Below, piece by piece: positions 17,062 to 25,335 of a stretch of DNA of 64,000 nucleotides (positions are counted from its first letter, which is position 1; every line of letters begins with the position of its first letter). Where the stretch lies: positions 42,571 to 106,570 of the forward strand of contig NZ_ATXJ01000006.1 of NCBI RefSeq assembly GCF_000421625.1. Reading direction: 5' to 3'. This DNA is from Thermus islandicus DSM 21543. Its GTDB lineage: Bacteria > Deinococcota > Deinococci > Deinococcales > Thermaceae. Both the position numbers and the translations under genes were made by a program. The notes under the pieces are model-generated. The model was not told where the DNA came from. It made no database searches and saw only the letters and a program-made list of their open reading frames with translations.

Positions 17062-17904
17062 ATGAGGGTAGCCTTGGTCACCGATTCCACCGCCGACCTG
17101 CCGAAGCCCTTGAGGGAAGGGCTCGGAATCCGGGTCGTGCCCCTCTACGTGCACCTCGGGGGGAGGGTGTACCGGGACTGGGAGGAGATCACCCCCGGGG
17201 AGATCGTCCAGAAGGTACGGGCGGGAGAGACCTTCCCCACCACCAGTCAGCCCTCGCCCGAGGACTTCGCCAGGACGTACGCCCAGGCCCTCGAGGCGGC
17301 AGACCACGTCCTCTCGCTCCACCTCTCGGGCAGGCTCTCGGGCACGGTGCGCTCCGCGGAGCTGGCCGCGGGCCAGTTCCCCGGCAAGGTCACGGTCCTG
17401 GACACCCAGGCCACCTCTTTGGGCCTGGGCATGATGGTCCTAAGGGCCCACGAGCTCCTCTCGGAAGGGTACGGCCTGGAGGCCATGCTCAAGGAGATCC
17501 ACCGCATCCGGGCCGACCACTTCGTGCGCTTCACCACGGCCACCCTGGAGTTCCTCAAGCGGGGTGGGCGCATCGGTGGGGCCCAGGCCTTGCTCGGCAC
17601 CCTCCTCAACCTCAAGCCCATCCTCACCCTCAAGGAGGGCCGGGTGGAGACCGCAGGCCGGGCCCGGGGGGAAAGGAAGGCCCGAGAGGAGATCGTGAGG
17701 GACTTCCAGGCCTGGGCGGCGGGACGCCCACGCATCCGCGCCTTTTTCCTCTATAGCGGCGAGGAGGAGGCCGTGCGCGAGCTAAGGGAGAGGGTCCTCG
17801 CGCTTGGCCTCCCCGTGGAGGAGGCCCTGGTGAGCGAGATCGGGGCGGTGATCGCCAGCCACACCGGACCCGGGGCCTACGGGGTCTACGCCTACAGCCT
17901 CTAG
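17062..17904 (+). CDS. DegV-family fatty-acid-binding protein
   Basis: 280 residues from ATG 17062, preceded by AAGGAGGG; the longer open frame upstream is antisense to serA and is not real. The family motifs are present: VTDSTADLP at the N-terminus, TTSQPSPEDF, SLHLSGRLSGT and the FLKRGGRIGG segment. DegV/FakB proteins bind a fatty acid in a buried pocket and can present it to FakA kinase for phosphorylation. No fakA gene is adjacent. A TATCCT -10 lies at 17036-17041. It is followed by dtd 12 bp later. Confidence 0.9.
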   Translation: MRVALVTDSTADLPKPLREGLGIRVVPLYVHLGGRVYRDWEEITPGEIVQKVRAGETFPTTSQPSPEDFARTYAQALEAADHVLSLHLSGRLSGTVRSAELAAGQFPGKVTVLDTQATSLGLGMMVLRAHELLSEGYGLEAMLKEIHRIRADHFVRFTTATLEFLKRGGRIGGAQALLGTLLNLKPILTLKEGRVETAGRARGERKAREEIVRDFQAWAAGRPRIRAFFLYSGEEEAVRELRERVLALGLPVEEALVSEIGAVIASHTGPGAYGVYAYSL

Positions 17905-17916
17905 CGGGGGGAAGGC

Positions 17917-18375
17917 GTGCGGGCTGTGGTGCAACGGGTTTCCGAGGCCTTCGTGGAGGTGGAGGGGGAGGTGGTGGGAAGGATCGGGCTGGGCCTCCTC
18001 GTCCTCCTGGGCGTGGGGCAGAAGGACAGCACCGAGGATGCCCTCTACCTGGCGCGGAAGATCGTCCACCTCCGGGTCTTCCCCGACCTCGAGGGCCGGA
18101 TGAACCTCTCCCTCCGGGAGGTGGGGGGGGAGGTGCTTGTGGTGAGCCAGTTCACCCTCTACGCCGACACCCGTAAGGGCCACCGCCCCTCCTTTCTTAA
18201 GGCGGCTCCGCCCGATCAGGGCAAAAGGCTCTATGAGGCGGCCATAGAGGCCTTCCTCCAGCAGGGGGTCCATGTGGAAACCGGCATCTACGGGGCCCAC
18301 ATGCGGGTCCACCTGGTGAACGACGGCCCCGTCACCCTCCTCCTGGACTCGGAGGAGCGCCTTAGGCCGAGGTAG
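17917..18375 (+). CDS. dtd: D-aminoacyl-tRNA deacylase
   Basis: 152 residues from GTG 17917 ([20 protein letters not shown]). It contains the two family signatures, [17 protein letters not shown] and the C-terminal [15 protein letters not shown], where the Gly-Pro dipeptide enforces chirality in the active site. Dtd removes D-amino acids (and glycine from tRNA-Ala) mischarged onto tRNA in the cytosol. It follows degV by 12 bp and is probably co-transcribed. Confidence 0.95.
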   Translation: MRAVVQRVSEAFVEVEGEVVGRIGLGLLVLLGVGQKDSTEDALYLARKIVHLRVFPDLEGRMNLSLREVGGEVLVVSQFTLYADTRKGHRPSFLKAAPPDQGKRLYEAAIEAFLQQGVHVETGIYGAHMRVHLVNDGPVTLLLDSEERLRPR

Positions 18376-18408
18376 CCTCTCACACCTCTCACCCTCGCCC
18401 CGGGGAGA

Positions 18409-19491
18409 ATGGGGCGTGCTCCCGGGCACGTGGTGAAGATGAAAAAGATAGAACCCAAGGACTGGATCCCCCTTATCAAGCCCTATACCAAGCCCAACAT
18501 GGCCAGAAGCCTCCGCCAGGTGGCGAACACCCTCCTCCCCCTCCTCCTCCTCTTCTACCTGGCCCACCGGGCCCTTTCGGTCTCCCTCTTCCTTACCCTG
18601 GCCTTAGACGCCCTGGCCGCCCTCTTCCTGGTGCGCCTCTTCATCCTCCAGCACGACGCCGGCCACGGTTCCTTCTTTCCCAAGAAGTGGATGAACAACC
18701 TCCTGGGCTTCCTCGCTGGGGTTTTGACCCTCGTCCCCTACCACCACTGGCAGCTCTCCCACGCACGGCACCACGCCACGAGCGGCAACCTGGACAAGCG
18801 GGGGGTGGGGGACATTTACACCATGACCCTGGAGGAGTACCTGCGGGCCACCCCGAGCGAGCGCCTGCGGTACCGGCTCTACCGCAACCCCTTTGTGATG
18901 TTCCTCCTTGGGCCCCTCTACGTCTTCCTCCTCTCCTACCGCCTTCCCTTGGGCTACGGCTCGGAAAAGCCCTCGGTGCGGAACTCCGTGGCCCTCACCA
19001 ACCTCTTCCTCGTCCTCCTCTGGGCGGGGATCTACCTGGGCTTCGGCCTCAAGACCCTCCTCCTCGTCTACCTCCCCATCCAGTACCTCGCCGGGATGGT
19101 GGGGATCTTCCTCTTCTACGTCCAGCACCAGTTTGAGGACGCCTACTGGGAGCACGACCCTCGCTGGGAGCACTTGAAGGCCGCCATGGAGGGGAGCACC
19201 TACCTAAAGCTTCCCAGGGTCCTCCAGTGGCTCACGGGGAACATCGGCTTCCACCACATCCACCACCTGGCCCCCAAGATCCCCAACTACCTCCTCCCCG
19301 AGGTGCAGGAGAAGGTGGACCTGGTGAAGGTGGCCCCCACCGTGACCCTCAGGGACGCCCTGGGCATCGCCTTCGCCGACCTGCACCTCCACGACGAGGA
19401 AAGCCGGAAGCTCATCGGCTTCAAGGAAGCCCACCGCAGGCTAAGGGAGAAGGCGAGGCTTGCTAGTGGCGGAAGTGGCGCACGCCCGTGA
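18409..19491 (+). CDS. Membrane fatty acid desaturase
   Basis: 360 residues from ATG 18409; the alternative starts GTG 18433 or ATG 18439 would remove 8-10 residues. The three histidine boxes of the integral-membrane di-iron desaturases are intact: HDAGH (82-86), HARHH (118-122) and HHIHH (282-286). About four hydrophobic stretches flank them, and the order matches acyl-lipid (DesA/omega-6-like) desaturases. It would introduce a double bond into a lipid acyl chain using electrons from ferredoxin. The 3' end overlaps the purH 3' end by 29 bp on the opposite strand. Confidence 0.87.
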   Translation: MGRAPGHVVKMKKIEPKDWIPLIKPYTKPNMARSLRQVANTLLPLLLLFYLAHRALSVSLFLTLALDALAALFLVRLFILQHDAGHGSFFPKKWMNNLLGFLAGVLTLVPYHHWQLSHARHHATSGNLDKRGVGDIYTMTLEEYLRATPSERLRYRLYRNPFVMFLLGPLYVFLLSYRLPLGYGSEKPSVRNSVALTNLFLVLLWAGIYLGFGLKTLLLVYLPIQYLAGMVGIFLFYVQHQFEDAYWEHDPRWEHLKAAMEGSTYLKLPRVLQWLTGNIGFHHIHHLAPKIPNYLLPEVQEKVDLVKVAPTVTLRDALGIAFADLHLHDEESRKLIGFKEAHRRLREKARLASGGSGARP

Positions 19492-20953
19492 AGACCATGG
19501 CCATCCCCGCCTCCTCCGCCGCCCGGATGGAGTCCCCGTCCCGGAGGCTTCCCCCGGGCTGGATGACGGCGGCTACCCCGAAGGAGGCGGCGAGGCGAAG
19601 GACGTCGTCAAAGGGGAAGAAGGCGTCGGAGGCCAAGACGGCTCCCCTCGCCCCCTCCCCTGCGGCCTCGAGGGCGTGCCGGGCGGCGGCGAGGCGGTTT
19701 GTCTGTCCTACCCCGATCCCCAGGGTCCTTCCCCCCTTGGCCACCACGATGGCGTTGGAGCGCACGTGCTTCACCACCTTCCAGGCGAAGAGGAGGTCCT
19801 GCCACTCCGCCTCGGTGGGCGCCTTCTTAGTGACCACCCGGAGGTCCACCGGGTCCATGGCATCGGCGTCCTGCAGGAGCACCCCACCCCTTAGCCGCCT
19901 CAGGTCCAGGTAGAGGCCCTGGGCGGGGAAGGGCACCCGGAGGAGGCGGAGGTTTCTCTTCTTGGCCAAGACCGCCAGGGCCTCCTGGCTGAAGGCGGGG
20001 GCGAGGACCACCTCGAGGAAGACCTCCCCCAAGGCTTGGGCGGTGGGGCCGTCCACCTCCCGGTTGAAGGCCACGATCCCCCCGAAGATGGAGACGAGAT
20101 CCGCGGCGTAGGCCTTCCTGTAGGCCTCCAAGGGCCCCTCCCCCAGGGCCACCCCGCAGGGGTTCTGGTGCTTCACCGCCACGCAGGCGGGTTCCGCGAA
20201 CTCCGAGACCAGGTTCCAGGCGGCCTCCGCGTCCAGGTAGTTGTTGAAGCTCATGGCCTTGCCCTGGAGGACTTCGGCCAGAAGCAAGGGGCCTTCCTCC
20301 CCCACCACCCGGTAGAGGGCCGCCTCCTGGTGGGGGTTCTCCCCGTAGCGCAGGGGCGCCGCCCTCTTCAGGACCAGGAACTTCTCCTCGGGGAACTTCT
20401 CCCCGGCCAGCCACTCGGCGATGGCGGCGTCGTAGGCGGCGGTGTGGGCGAAGGCCTTGCGGGCAAGCTCCCGGCGGAACTCCGGCGTGGGCCCCTCCCT
20501 AAGGGCCTCGAGGACCTTCCCGTAGTCCCCGGGGTCGCAGACGGGGAGGACCGCCAGGTGGTTCTTGGCCGCCGCCCGGAGCATGGCGGGCCCCCCGATG
20601 TCCACCTGCTCCAGCGCCTCCTCAAAGGAAGCCCCCCGGGCCACCGCCTCCCGGAAGGGGTAGAGGTTCACCGCCAGGACGCCGATGCGCTCCAGGCCCA
20701 AGGACCTAAGCTCCTCCTCCTGGTCGGGCCGGGCGAGGAGGGCGGCGTGCACCCTGGGGTGGAGGGTCTTGACCCGGCCCGAGAGGACCTCGGGAAAGCC
20801 GGTGAACTCGGAGATGTAGGTCACGGGAAGCCCGGCCTCCTTCAGGACCCGGTACGTCCCCCCGGTGGCGAGGAGGCGGAAGCCCAGGTCCACAAGGCCC
20901 CGGGCGAAGGCCTCGAGGCCCCGCTTGTCAGAAACGGAGAGGAGCGCCCACAT
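19463..20953 (-). CDS. purH: Bifunctional AICAR transformylase / IMP cyclohydrolase
   Basis: 496 residues from ATG 20953. The N-terminal IMP cyclohydrolase domain starts with WALLSVSDKRGLEAFARGL and contains TGGTYRVLKEAG and GRVKTLHPRVHAALL. The AICAR transformylase domain carries the catalytic Lys-His in ACVAVKHQNPCGVA, and the chain ends with VFTGVRHFRH as in other PurH proteins. It catalyses the last two steps of IMP synthesis. I preferred 20953 over 20992 because it aligns with the family N-terminus and TACAAT lies 7 bases upstream, giving a leaderless start. Confidence 0.95.
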   Translation of the reverse strand: MWALLSVSDKRGLEAFARGLVDLGFRLLATGGTYRVLKEAGLPVTYISEFTGFPEVLSGRVKTLHPRVHAALLARPDQEEELRSLGLERIGVLAVNLYPFREAVARGASFEEALEQVDIGGPAMLRAAAKNHLAVLPVCDPGDYGKVLEALREGPTPEFRRELARKAFAHTAAYDAAIAEWLAGEKFPEEKFLVLKRAAPLRYGENPHQEAALYRVVGEEGPLLLAEVLQGKAMSFNNYLDAEAAWNLVSEFAEPACVAVKHQNPCGVALGEGPLEAYRKAYAADLVSIFGGIVAFNREVDGPTAQALGEVFLEVVLAPAFSQEALAVLAKKRNLRLLRVPFPAQGLYLDLRRLRGGVLLQDADAMDPVDLRVVTKKAPTEAEWQDLLFAWKVVKHVRSNAIVVAKGGRTLGIGVGQTNRLAAARHALEAAGEGARGAVLASDAFFPFDDVLRLAASFGVAAVIQPGGSLRDGDSIRAAEEAGMAMVFTGVRHFRH

Positions 20954-20960
20954 GAAAGGG

Positions 20961-20977
20961 ATTGTACCCGCTAAACT
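20961..20977. promoter_or_regulatory. Back-to-back leaderless promoters of purH and yqeY
   Basis: In the 31-bp gap between the two start codons, TACAAT (minus strand, 20966-20961) lies 7 bases before the purH ATG, and TAAACT (plus strand, 20972-20977) lies 7 bases before the yqeY ATG. Each spacing predicts transcription starting on or near the start codon. Confidence 0.6.
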
Positions 20978-20984
20978 GAGGGGG

Positions 20985-21371
20985 ATGACCATCTACGAGG
21001 GCATCCAAAAGGCCATCCGGGAGGCCATGAAGGCCAAGGACCAGAAGACCCTGGACTTCGCCCGGGTAGTCAAGGCGGAGTTGGACCGCAAGGGGGACGG
21101 CAAACCCCTCCCCGACGCCGAGGCGGTCAAGGTCCTGAAGGCCCTCAAGGAGATCGCCCTGGAGCAGGGAAACGCCTTTGAGGCAGAGTTCTTGGACCGC
21201 TTTTTGCCCAAGGAGATGACTGAGGAGGAAATAGAGGCCTGGATCCGGGAAAACCTTGACCTCTCCCGGTTCAAAAACCCCCTGGCCGCCATCGGGGCCG
21301 TGACCCAGGCCCTGGGACCGAAGGCGCCTGGGGAGAAGGTGCGCCGGGTCATTGAGCGCATGGCCCGATGA
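20985..21371 (+). CDS. yqeY: GatB/YqeY domain protein
   Basis: 128 residues from ATG 20985, the usual YqeY length. IREAMKAKDQKTLDFARVVKAEL opens the protein in the family manner, and EFLDRFLPKEMTEEEIEAW plus the final PGEKVRRVIERMA match the helical domain shared with the C-terminus of GatB. It is probably a tRNA-linked accessory protein whose function is not settled. Its stop overlaps the start of the Nudix gene (ATGA). Confidence 0.9.
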   Translation: MTIYEGIQKAIREAMKAKDQKTLDFARVVKAELDRKGDGKPLPDAEAVKVLKALKEIALEQGNAFEAEFLDRFLPKEMTEEEIEAWIRENLDLSRFKNPLAAIGAVTQALGPKAPGEKVRRVIERMAR

Positions 21372-21922
21372 GCCCCTGGAAGCGCCTGGACCTGGAGGAG
21401 ATCCTCTCCGAGCCCGTGCGCCTGGTGCGGGAGCGCCTCCGGACCCACACGGGCAAGGAGATCACCTATGTCTACCGCCCCGGGCCGGTGGCGGCGAGCT
21501 TCGTCCTGCCCGTGACCGAGGAGGGCACCGCCCTCCTCATCCGGCAGTACCGCCACCCCACCGGGAAGTTCCTCCTGGAGGTGCCTGCGGGGAAGGTGGA
21601 CGCAGGGGAAAGCCCTGAGGAAGCCGCAAGGCGCGAGCTTTTGGAGGAGATCGGCGCGGAGGCCGAGGCTTTCCTCCCCCTACCTCCCTTCCACCCCCAG
21701 CCCTCCTTCACCGCCGTGGTCTTCCACCCCTTCCTGGCCCTCAAGGCCCGCATCGTCCGTCCCCCCGCCCTCGAGGAGGGGGAGCTTTTGGAGCCCGTGC
21801 TCCTTCCCCTTAAGGAGGTGTACGCCCTCTTGGAGCGGGGGGAGATCCAGGACGCCTCCACCGCCCTCACCCTCTTTTACGCCAGGCCCCGCCTCGAGGC
21901 CCTGGGCCTCCTAAAGCCCTAG
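21368..21922 (+). CDS. Nudix hydrolase, probable ADP-ribose pyrophosphatase
   Basis: 184 residues. The Nudix box is complete, GKVDAGESPEEAARRELLEE then IGA, fitting GX5EX7REUXEEXGU. The proline-containing ADPRase-type segment FHPQPSFTAV lies about 15 residues downstream, as in ADP-ribose hydrolases of the NudF type. It would split ADP-ribose to AMP and ribose 5-phosphate. It differs from the Thermus Ndx4 sequence I remember, so it is probably a second ADPRase-like paralogue. It is coupled to yqeY by a 4-bp overlap. Confidence 0.85.
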   Translation: MSPWKRLDLEEILSEPVRLVRERLRTHTGKEITYVYRPGPVAASFVLPVTEEGTALLIRQYRHPTGKFLLEVPAGKVDAGESPEEAARRELLEEIGAEAEAFLPLPPFHPQPSFTAVVFHPFLALKARIVRPPALEEGELLEPVLLPLKEVYALLERGEIQDASTALTLFYARPRLEALGLLKP

Positions 21923-21981
21923 CGCAAAACCTGGGCAAAGGAGCGCATAAACTTGGCCTGGGAAAGCCTTCCCGGCCCTGG

Positions 21982-21987
21982 TAGACT
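21982..21987 (+). promoter_or_regulatory. Leaderless -10 of the class III aminotransferase gene
   Basis: TAGACT lies 8 bases before ATG 21996, and no ribosome site is present between them. A convincing -35 is not visible. Confidence 0.5.
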
Positions 21988-21995
21988 GGCCCCGT

Positions 21996-23294
21996 ATGAA
22001 ACCCCTGGTGAGAACGCCCCTACCGGGGCCCAAGGCCAAGGCCCTCTTGGAACGGGGGGAAGGGGTCCTCTCCCCTTCCTACGTCCGGCCCTACCCCTTC
22101 GTCCCGGCTCGAGGGCAGGGCGTCTTCCTGGAGGATGTGGACGGGAACGTCTTCCTGGACTTCATGGCGGGGATTGCGGTGAACACCACGGGCTACGCCC
22201 ATCCCAGGGTGTTGGAGGCCGTCCGGGCCCAGGCGGAGCGCTTCGCCCACGTCTGCTTCTCCGACTTCACCCACGAGCCCACCCTTTCCCTGGCGGAGCG
22301 CCTGGTGGCCAGGCTCGGGGGAGGGTACAGGGTCTTCTTCGGAAACTCGGGGACCGAGGCCATAGAGGCCGCCATCAAGCTCGTCCGCCACCACACGGGC
22401 AGGCCTTACCTCCTCGCCTTCACCGGGGCCTTCCACGGAAGAAGCCTCGGCGCCCTCTCCCTCACCGCCAGCAAGAGCGCCTACCGCAAAGGGTTCGGGC
22501 CCCTTCTCCCCGGGGTGATCCATGTGCCCTTTCCCAACCCCTTCCGCCCCCCCCTCGGGGCCTCCTCGGAAAACGTGGGAGAGGTGGTCTTGGAACACCT
22601 GGAGCACCTCTTCCGCACCGCGGTCCCTCCGGAGGAGGTGGCCGCCTTCTTTGTGGAACCCATCCAGGGCGAAGGGGGGTACGTGGTCCCCCCGGCAGGC
22701 TTCCTCCCCAGGCTCAAGGCCCTTTTGGAGCGCCACGGCATCCTCCTGGTGGCGGACGAGGTGCAGACGGGAGCAGGCCGCACGGGGCGCTTCCTGGCCC
22801 TGGAACACGAGGGGGTAGAGGCGGACGTCTACGTCCTGGCCAAGGGGCTGGCCTCGGGGTATCCCCTAAGCGCCCTCCTCTTCCGGGAAGAGCTCGGCAG
22901 CTGGCGGCCCGCCTCCCACGGCACCACCTTCGGCGGGCAAGCGGTGGCGGCGGCAGCGGCCCACGCCACCCTGGACCTTCTGGAGGAAGGGCTCATGGAA
23001 AACGCCGCCCGGGTGGGCGGCTACCTCCTCGAGGAGCTCAAGGCCATGCAAACCCGCTTCCCCTTCCTCGGGGACGTGCGGGGCAGGGGGCTCATGATCG
23101 GGCTGGACTTCGGGACCCCAAGAGAGGAGCGTCCGGACCTAAGGGACAAGGCCCAAAGGCTGGCCTTTGAGAAGGGCCTCCTGACCCTGGCTGCGGGGCC
23201 CTCCGCCCTGCGCTTGGCCCCGCCCCTCCTCCTCTCCCGGGAGGAGGCGGCCATGGGGCTGGAGATCCTGGAGGAAGTCTTCCGGAGCCTGTAA
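21996..23294 (+). CDS. Class III PLP aminotransferase (4-aminobutyrate aminotransferase / acetylornithine aminotransferase family)
   Basis: 432 residues. The PLP core is clear: GNSGTEAIEAAIKLVRHHTG binds the phosphate, LVADEVQTGAGRTGRF carries the cofactor aspartate, and LAKGLASGYPLSALL contains the Schiff-base lysine. The N-terminal FLDFMAGIAVNTTGYAHPRV is close to archaeal-type GABA aminotransferases and to the broad-spectrum amino-acid racemases of the same fold. The donor substrate cannot be fixed from sequence. The 73-bp gap after the Nudix gene contains its own promoter. Confidence 0.88.
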   Translation: MKPLVRTPLPGPKAKALLERGEGVLSPSYVRPYPFVPARGQGVFLEDVDGNVFLDFMAGIAVNTTGYAHPRVLEAVRAQAERFAHVCFSDFTHEPTLSLAERLVARLGGGYRVFFGNSGTEAIEAAIKLVRHHTGRPYLLAFTGAFHGRSLGALSLTASKSAYRKGFGPLLPGVIHVPFPNPFRPPLGASSENVGEVVLEHLEHLFRTAVPPEEVAAFFVEPIQGEGGYVVPPAGFLPRLKALLERHGILLVADEVQTGAGRTGRFLALEHEGVEADVYVLAKGLASGYPLSALLFREELGSWRPASHGTTFGGQAVAAAAAHATLDLLEEGLMENAARVGGYLLEELKAMQTRFPFLGDVRGRGLMIGLDFGTPREERPDLRDKAQRLAFEKGLLTLAAGPSALRLAPPLLLSREEAAMGLEILEEVFRSL

Positions 23295-23298
23295 CCTT

Positions 23299-23351
23299 GC
23301 CCCCTCCCGGGGGCGGCCGGGGCCCCCACGCTGGCCCAAGCCAGCGTGGGG
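23299..23351. terminator. Two tandem stem-loops between convergent genes
   Basis: GCCCCC-TCCC-GGGGGC (23299-23314) is followed by CCCCACGCTGGC-CCAA-GCCAGCGTGGGG (23324-23351), a perfect 12-bp stem with a 4-base loop. They fill the gap between the aminotransferase (+) and BMP lipoprotein-like (-) genes and probably stop transcription from both sides. No T-tract is present. Confidence 0.7.
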
Positions 23352-23356
23352 TGGGA

Positions 23357-24496
23357 TTACCTGGGCTCCCCCGGCCAGTCCCCCACCACGCCAGGAGCGG
23401 CCCATTCCAGGGTGAGGAGTTCCTGCAGCGTGGCCTTCCTGCCCGCGGGGATGCGTACCACGCCCTTGCGGTCCCGGATAGGGCCGGTGAAGGGATCAAA
23501 GCTGGGGTTCGGGCCGGACATGTCCTTCAGGAGGGCCAGGATCCGGTCGTAGACCGCCACCTGCCTGCCGCCCACGCTCATCCGGGCTTTCTGCAAGAGG
23601 GGCACGTGCTTGGGGTTGATGGGGACCCCGTAGTCCGCCCCCATCTCCACCGCCCCCTGTTTTAGGAGCCAGAAGTAGTCCACGTTCTCCAGGTTCTTGG
23701 CGGTGTAAACCCCTTCCTTCACCTTCTTCAGGAAGTCCGTGTAGATGACCTCCCAGTGGACGATCTGCCCGGAGACCACGTGGTCGGGGGCAAACTTAAG
23801 CATGGGGGTGTAGTGGCCAAAGGCATAGGCCCCCTTCCTGGCCGCGGTCTGGATCACTGTGGGGCTGTCCTCGGTGAAGGCGAAGACGTCCGCCCCTTGG
23901 GCGAGGAGGGCCTCCGTGGCCTCCCGGGCCTTGGCCGGGTCGTACCAGGCGTTGATCCAGCGCACCAGAACCTGGGCCTTAGGGTTCACCGCCCGCACCC
24001 CCAGGGCAAAGGCGTTGATGTGCCGCTTCACCTCGGGGATCGGGTAGGCGGCCACGTACCCCACCTTGCCCGTCCGGGAAAGCGCCCCAGCGGCGAGGCC
24101 GTTCAGGTAGTAGACCTGGTAGAAGTCGGCCATGTAGGTGGCCACGTTGGGAGCCCGCCTCACCCCGGTGGCGTGGGCAAAGAGGACATCGGGGTACTTC
24201 TTGGCGGCCTCGAGGACCGCCTCCCCATACCCGAAGCTGGTGGCAAAGATCACCTTGCACCCTTCCCGCACGAAGCGCTCTATGACGGGCAGGGCCTGGG
24301 CCTCGGGCACGCTCTCCACGTACCGGGTCTCCAGCCAAGGCAATGCCGCCTCCGCCTTCTTCCGCCCCAGGTCGTGGGCGTAGGTCCAGCCCGCATCCCC
24401 CACCGGGCCCACGTAGATGAAGCAGGCCTTGAGCTTCTCCCCCTGGGCCAGGGCCAGGCCCAGGGCCGCCAACAAGAAGGGTACCCACCTCCGCAT
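23357..24496 (-). CDS. BMP-family nucleoside-binding protein of an ABC importer
   Basis: 379 residues from ATG 24496, chosen because GGAGGTGA sits 5 bases upstream; a GTG at 24505 overlaps that site. A Sec signal (MRRWVPFLLAALGLALAQG) is followed by the BMP/PnrA fold: ACFIYVGPVGDAGWTYAHD at the start and FAHATG in lobe 1. The family binds purine or pyrimidine nucleosides for NupOPQ/RnsBACD-type importers. It is the last gene of the importer cluster and partly overlaps the leader of the permease gene upstream. Confidence 0.9.
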   Translation of the reverse strand: MRRWVPFLLAALGLALAQGEKLKACFIYVGPVGDAGWTYAHDLGRKKAEAALPWLETRYVESVPEAQALPVIERFVREGCKVIFATSFGYGEAVLEAAKKYPDVLFAHATGVRRAPNVATYMADFYQVYYLNGLAAGALSRTGKVGYVAAYPIPEVKRHINAFALGVRAVNPKAQVLVRWINAWYDPAKAREATEALLAQGADVFAFTEDSPTVIQTAARKGAYAFGHYTPMLKFAPDHVVSGQIVHWEVIYTDFLKKVKEGVYTAKNLENVDYFWLLKQGAVEMGADYGVPINPKHVPLLQKARMSVGGRQVAVYDRILALLKDMSGPNPSFDPFTGPIRDRKGVVRIPAGRKATLQELLTLEWAAPGVVGDWPGEPR

Positions 24497-24501
24497 ACGG
24501 C

Positions 24502-25335
24502 TCACCTCCCCCGCTCAAAGGGCTGGCCCAGGGCCTTAGGGGCCCGGGCGCGGCCCGAGAGGGCCAGGACCAGGATAACCAAAAGGTAGGGCATGGCGGC
24601 GAAGGCCTCGGAGGGAATGGGCAGGCTGCCCTGGAGGCGGAACTGCAGGAAAAAGAGGAGGCCGAAGAGGTAGGCGCCCAGAACCGCCCTCAGGGGCTCC
24701 CACGCGGCCAGGATCACCAAGGCCACAGCCACCCAGCCGAGGCCCGCCGTCATGCCATCCGTCCAGGACGGGCGGTAGGCCAGGGAGAGGTAGGCCCCGG
24801 CGAGGCCGATTAGCCCGCCCCCTAGGGCCAGCGCCCCGTACCGCACCCCGTCCACGCTCACGCCGAAGAGGTCGGCCGCCCTGGGGTTTTCCCCCACGCT
24901 CCGGAGGTGGAGCCCGAACCGGGTGCGGTAAAGGAGGTGGTGAAGGCCCAGGGCCAGGAGGAGGGCCAGCAGGGCAAGCCCCCCCTCGGGAAGGGGGTGC
25001 TCCAGGGGCACCCCTTCGTAGCGCTTGCCGAGAAGCCCCGAAGCCCCAAGCCCCAGGGCCGCCACGGCAAGCCCGGCCACGAACTGGTTGGCCCTCAGAG
25101 TTACGGCGAAGAAGCCCAGGAAGACGCCGCCTAAGACCCCCACCCCCACCCCCGCCAGGAGGCCCAAGGGGGGGGAGGCCCAGAGGGCCACCGCGAAGGC
25201 GGCCAGGGCCGCCAGGGCCATGATCCCCTCCACCCCGAGGTTCACCACCCCGCTCCGCTCCCCGAGGAGGGCCCCCAGGGAGGCGAGGAGGAGGGGGGTT
25301 CCGAAAAGCACCGCTCGCAACAGCGCCTCTTCCAT
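24502..25335 (-). CDS. Nucleoside ABC importer permease (NupQ-like)
   Basis: 277 residues with about eight membrane spans. GERSGVVNLGVEGIMALAAL near the N-terminus and LRANQFVAGLAVAALGLGAS are the hallmarks of the BMP-importer inner-membrane permeases related to RbsC. It partners with the permease encoded directly upstream (they share one base) and the ATPase at 26.4-27.9 kb. The substrate is taken from the BMP-type binding protein that follows. Confidence 0.9.
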   Translation of the reverse strand: MEEALLRAVLFGTPLLLASLGALLGERSGVVNLGVEGIMALAALAAFAVALWASPPLGLLAGVGVGVLGGVFLGFFAVTLRANQFVAGLAVAALGLGASGLLGKRYEGVPLEHPLPEGGLALLALLLALGLHHLLYRTRFGLHLRSVGENPRAADLFGVSVDGVRYGALALGGGLIGLAGAYLSLAYRPSWTDGMTAGLGWVAVALVILAAWEPLRAVLGAYLFGLLFFLQFRLQGSLPIPSEAFAAMPYLLVILVLALSGRARAPKALGQPFERGR

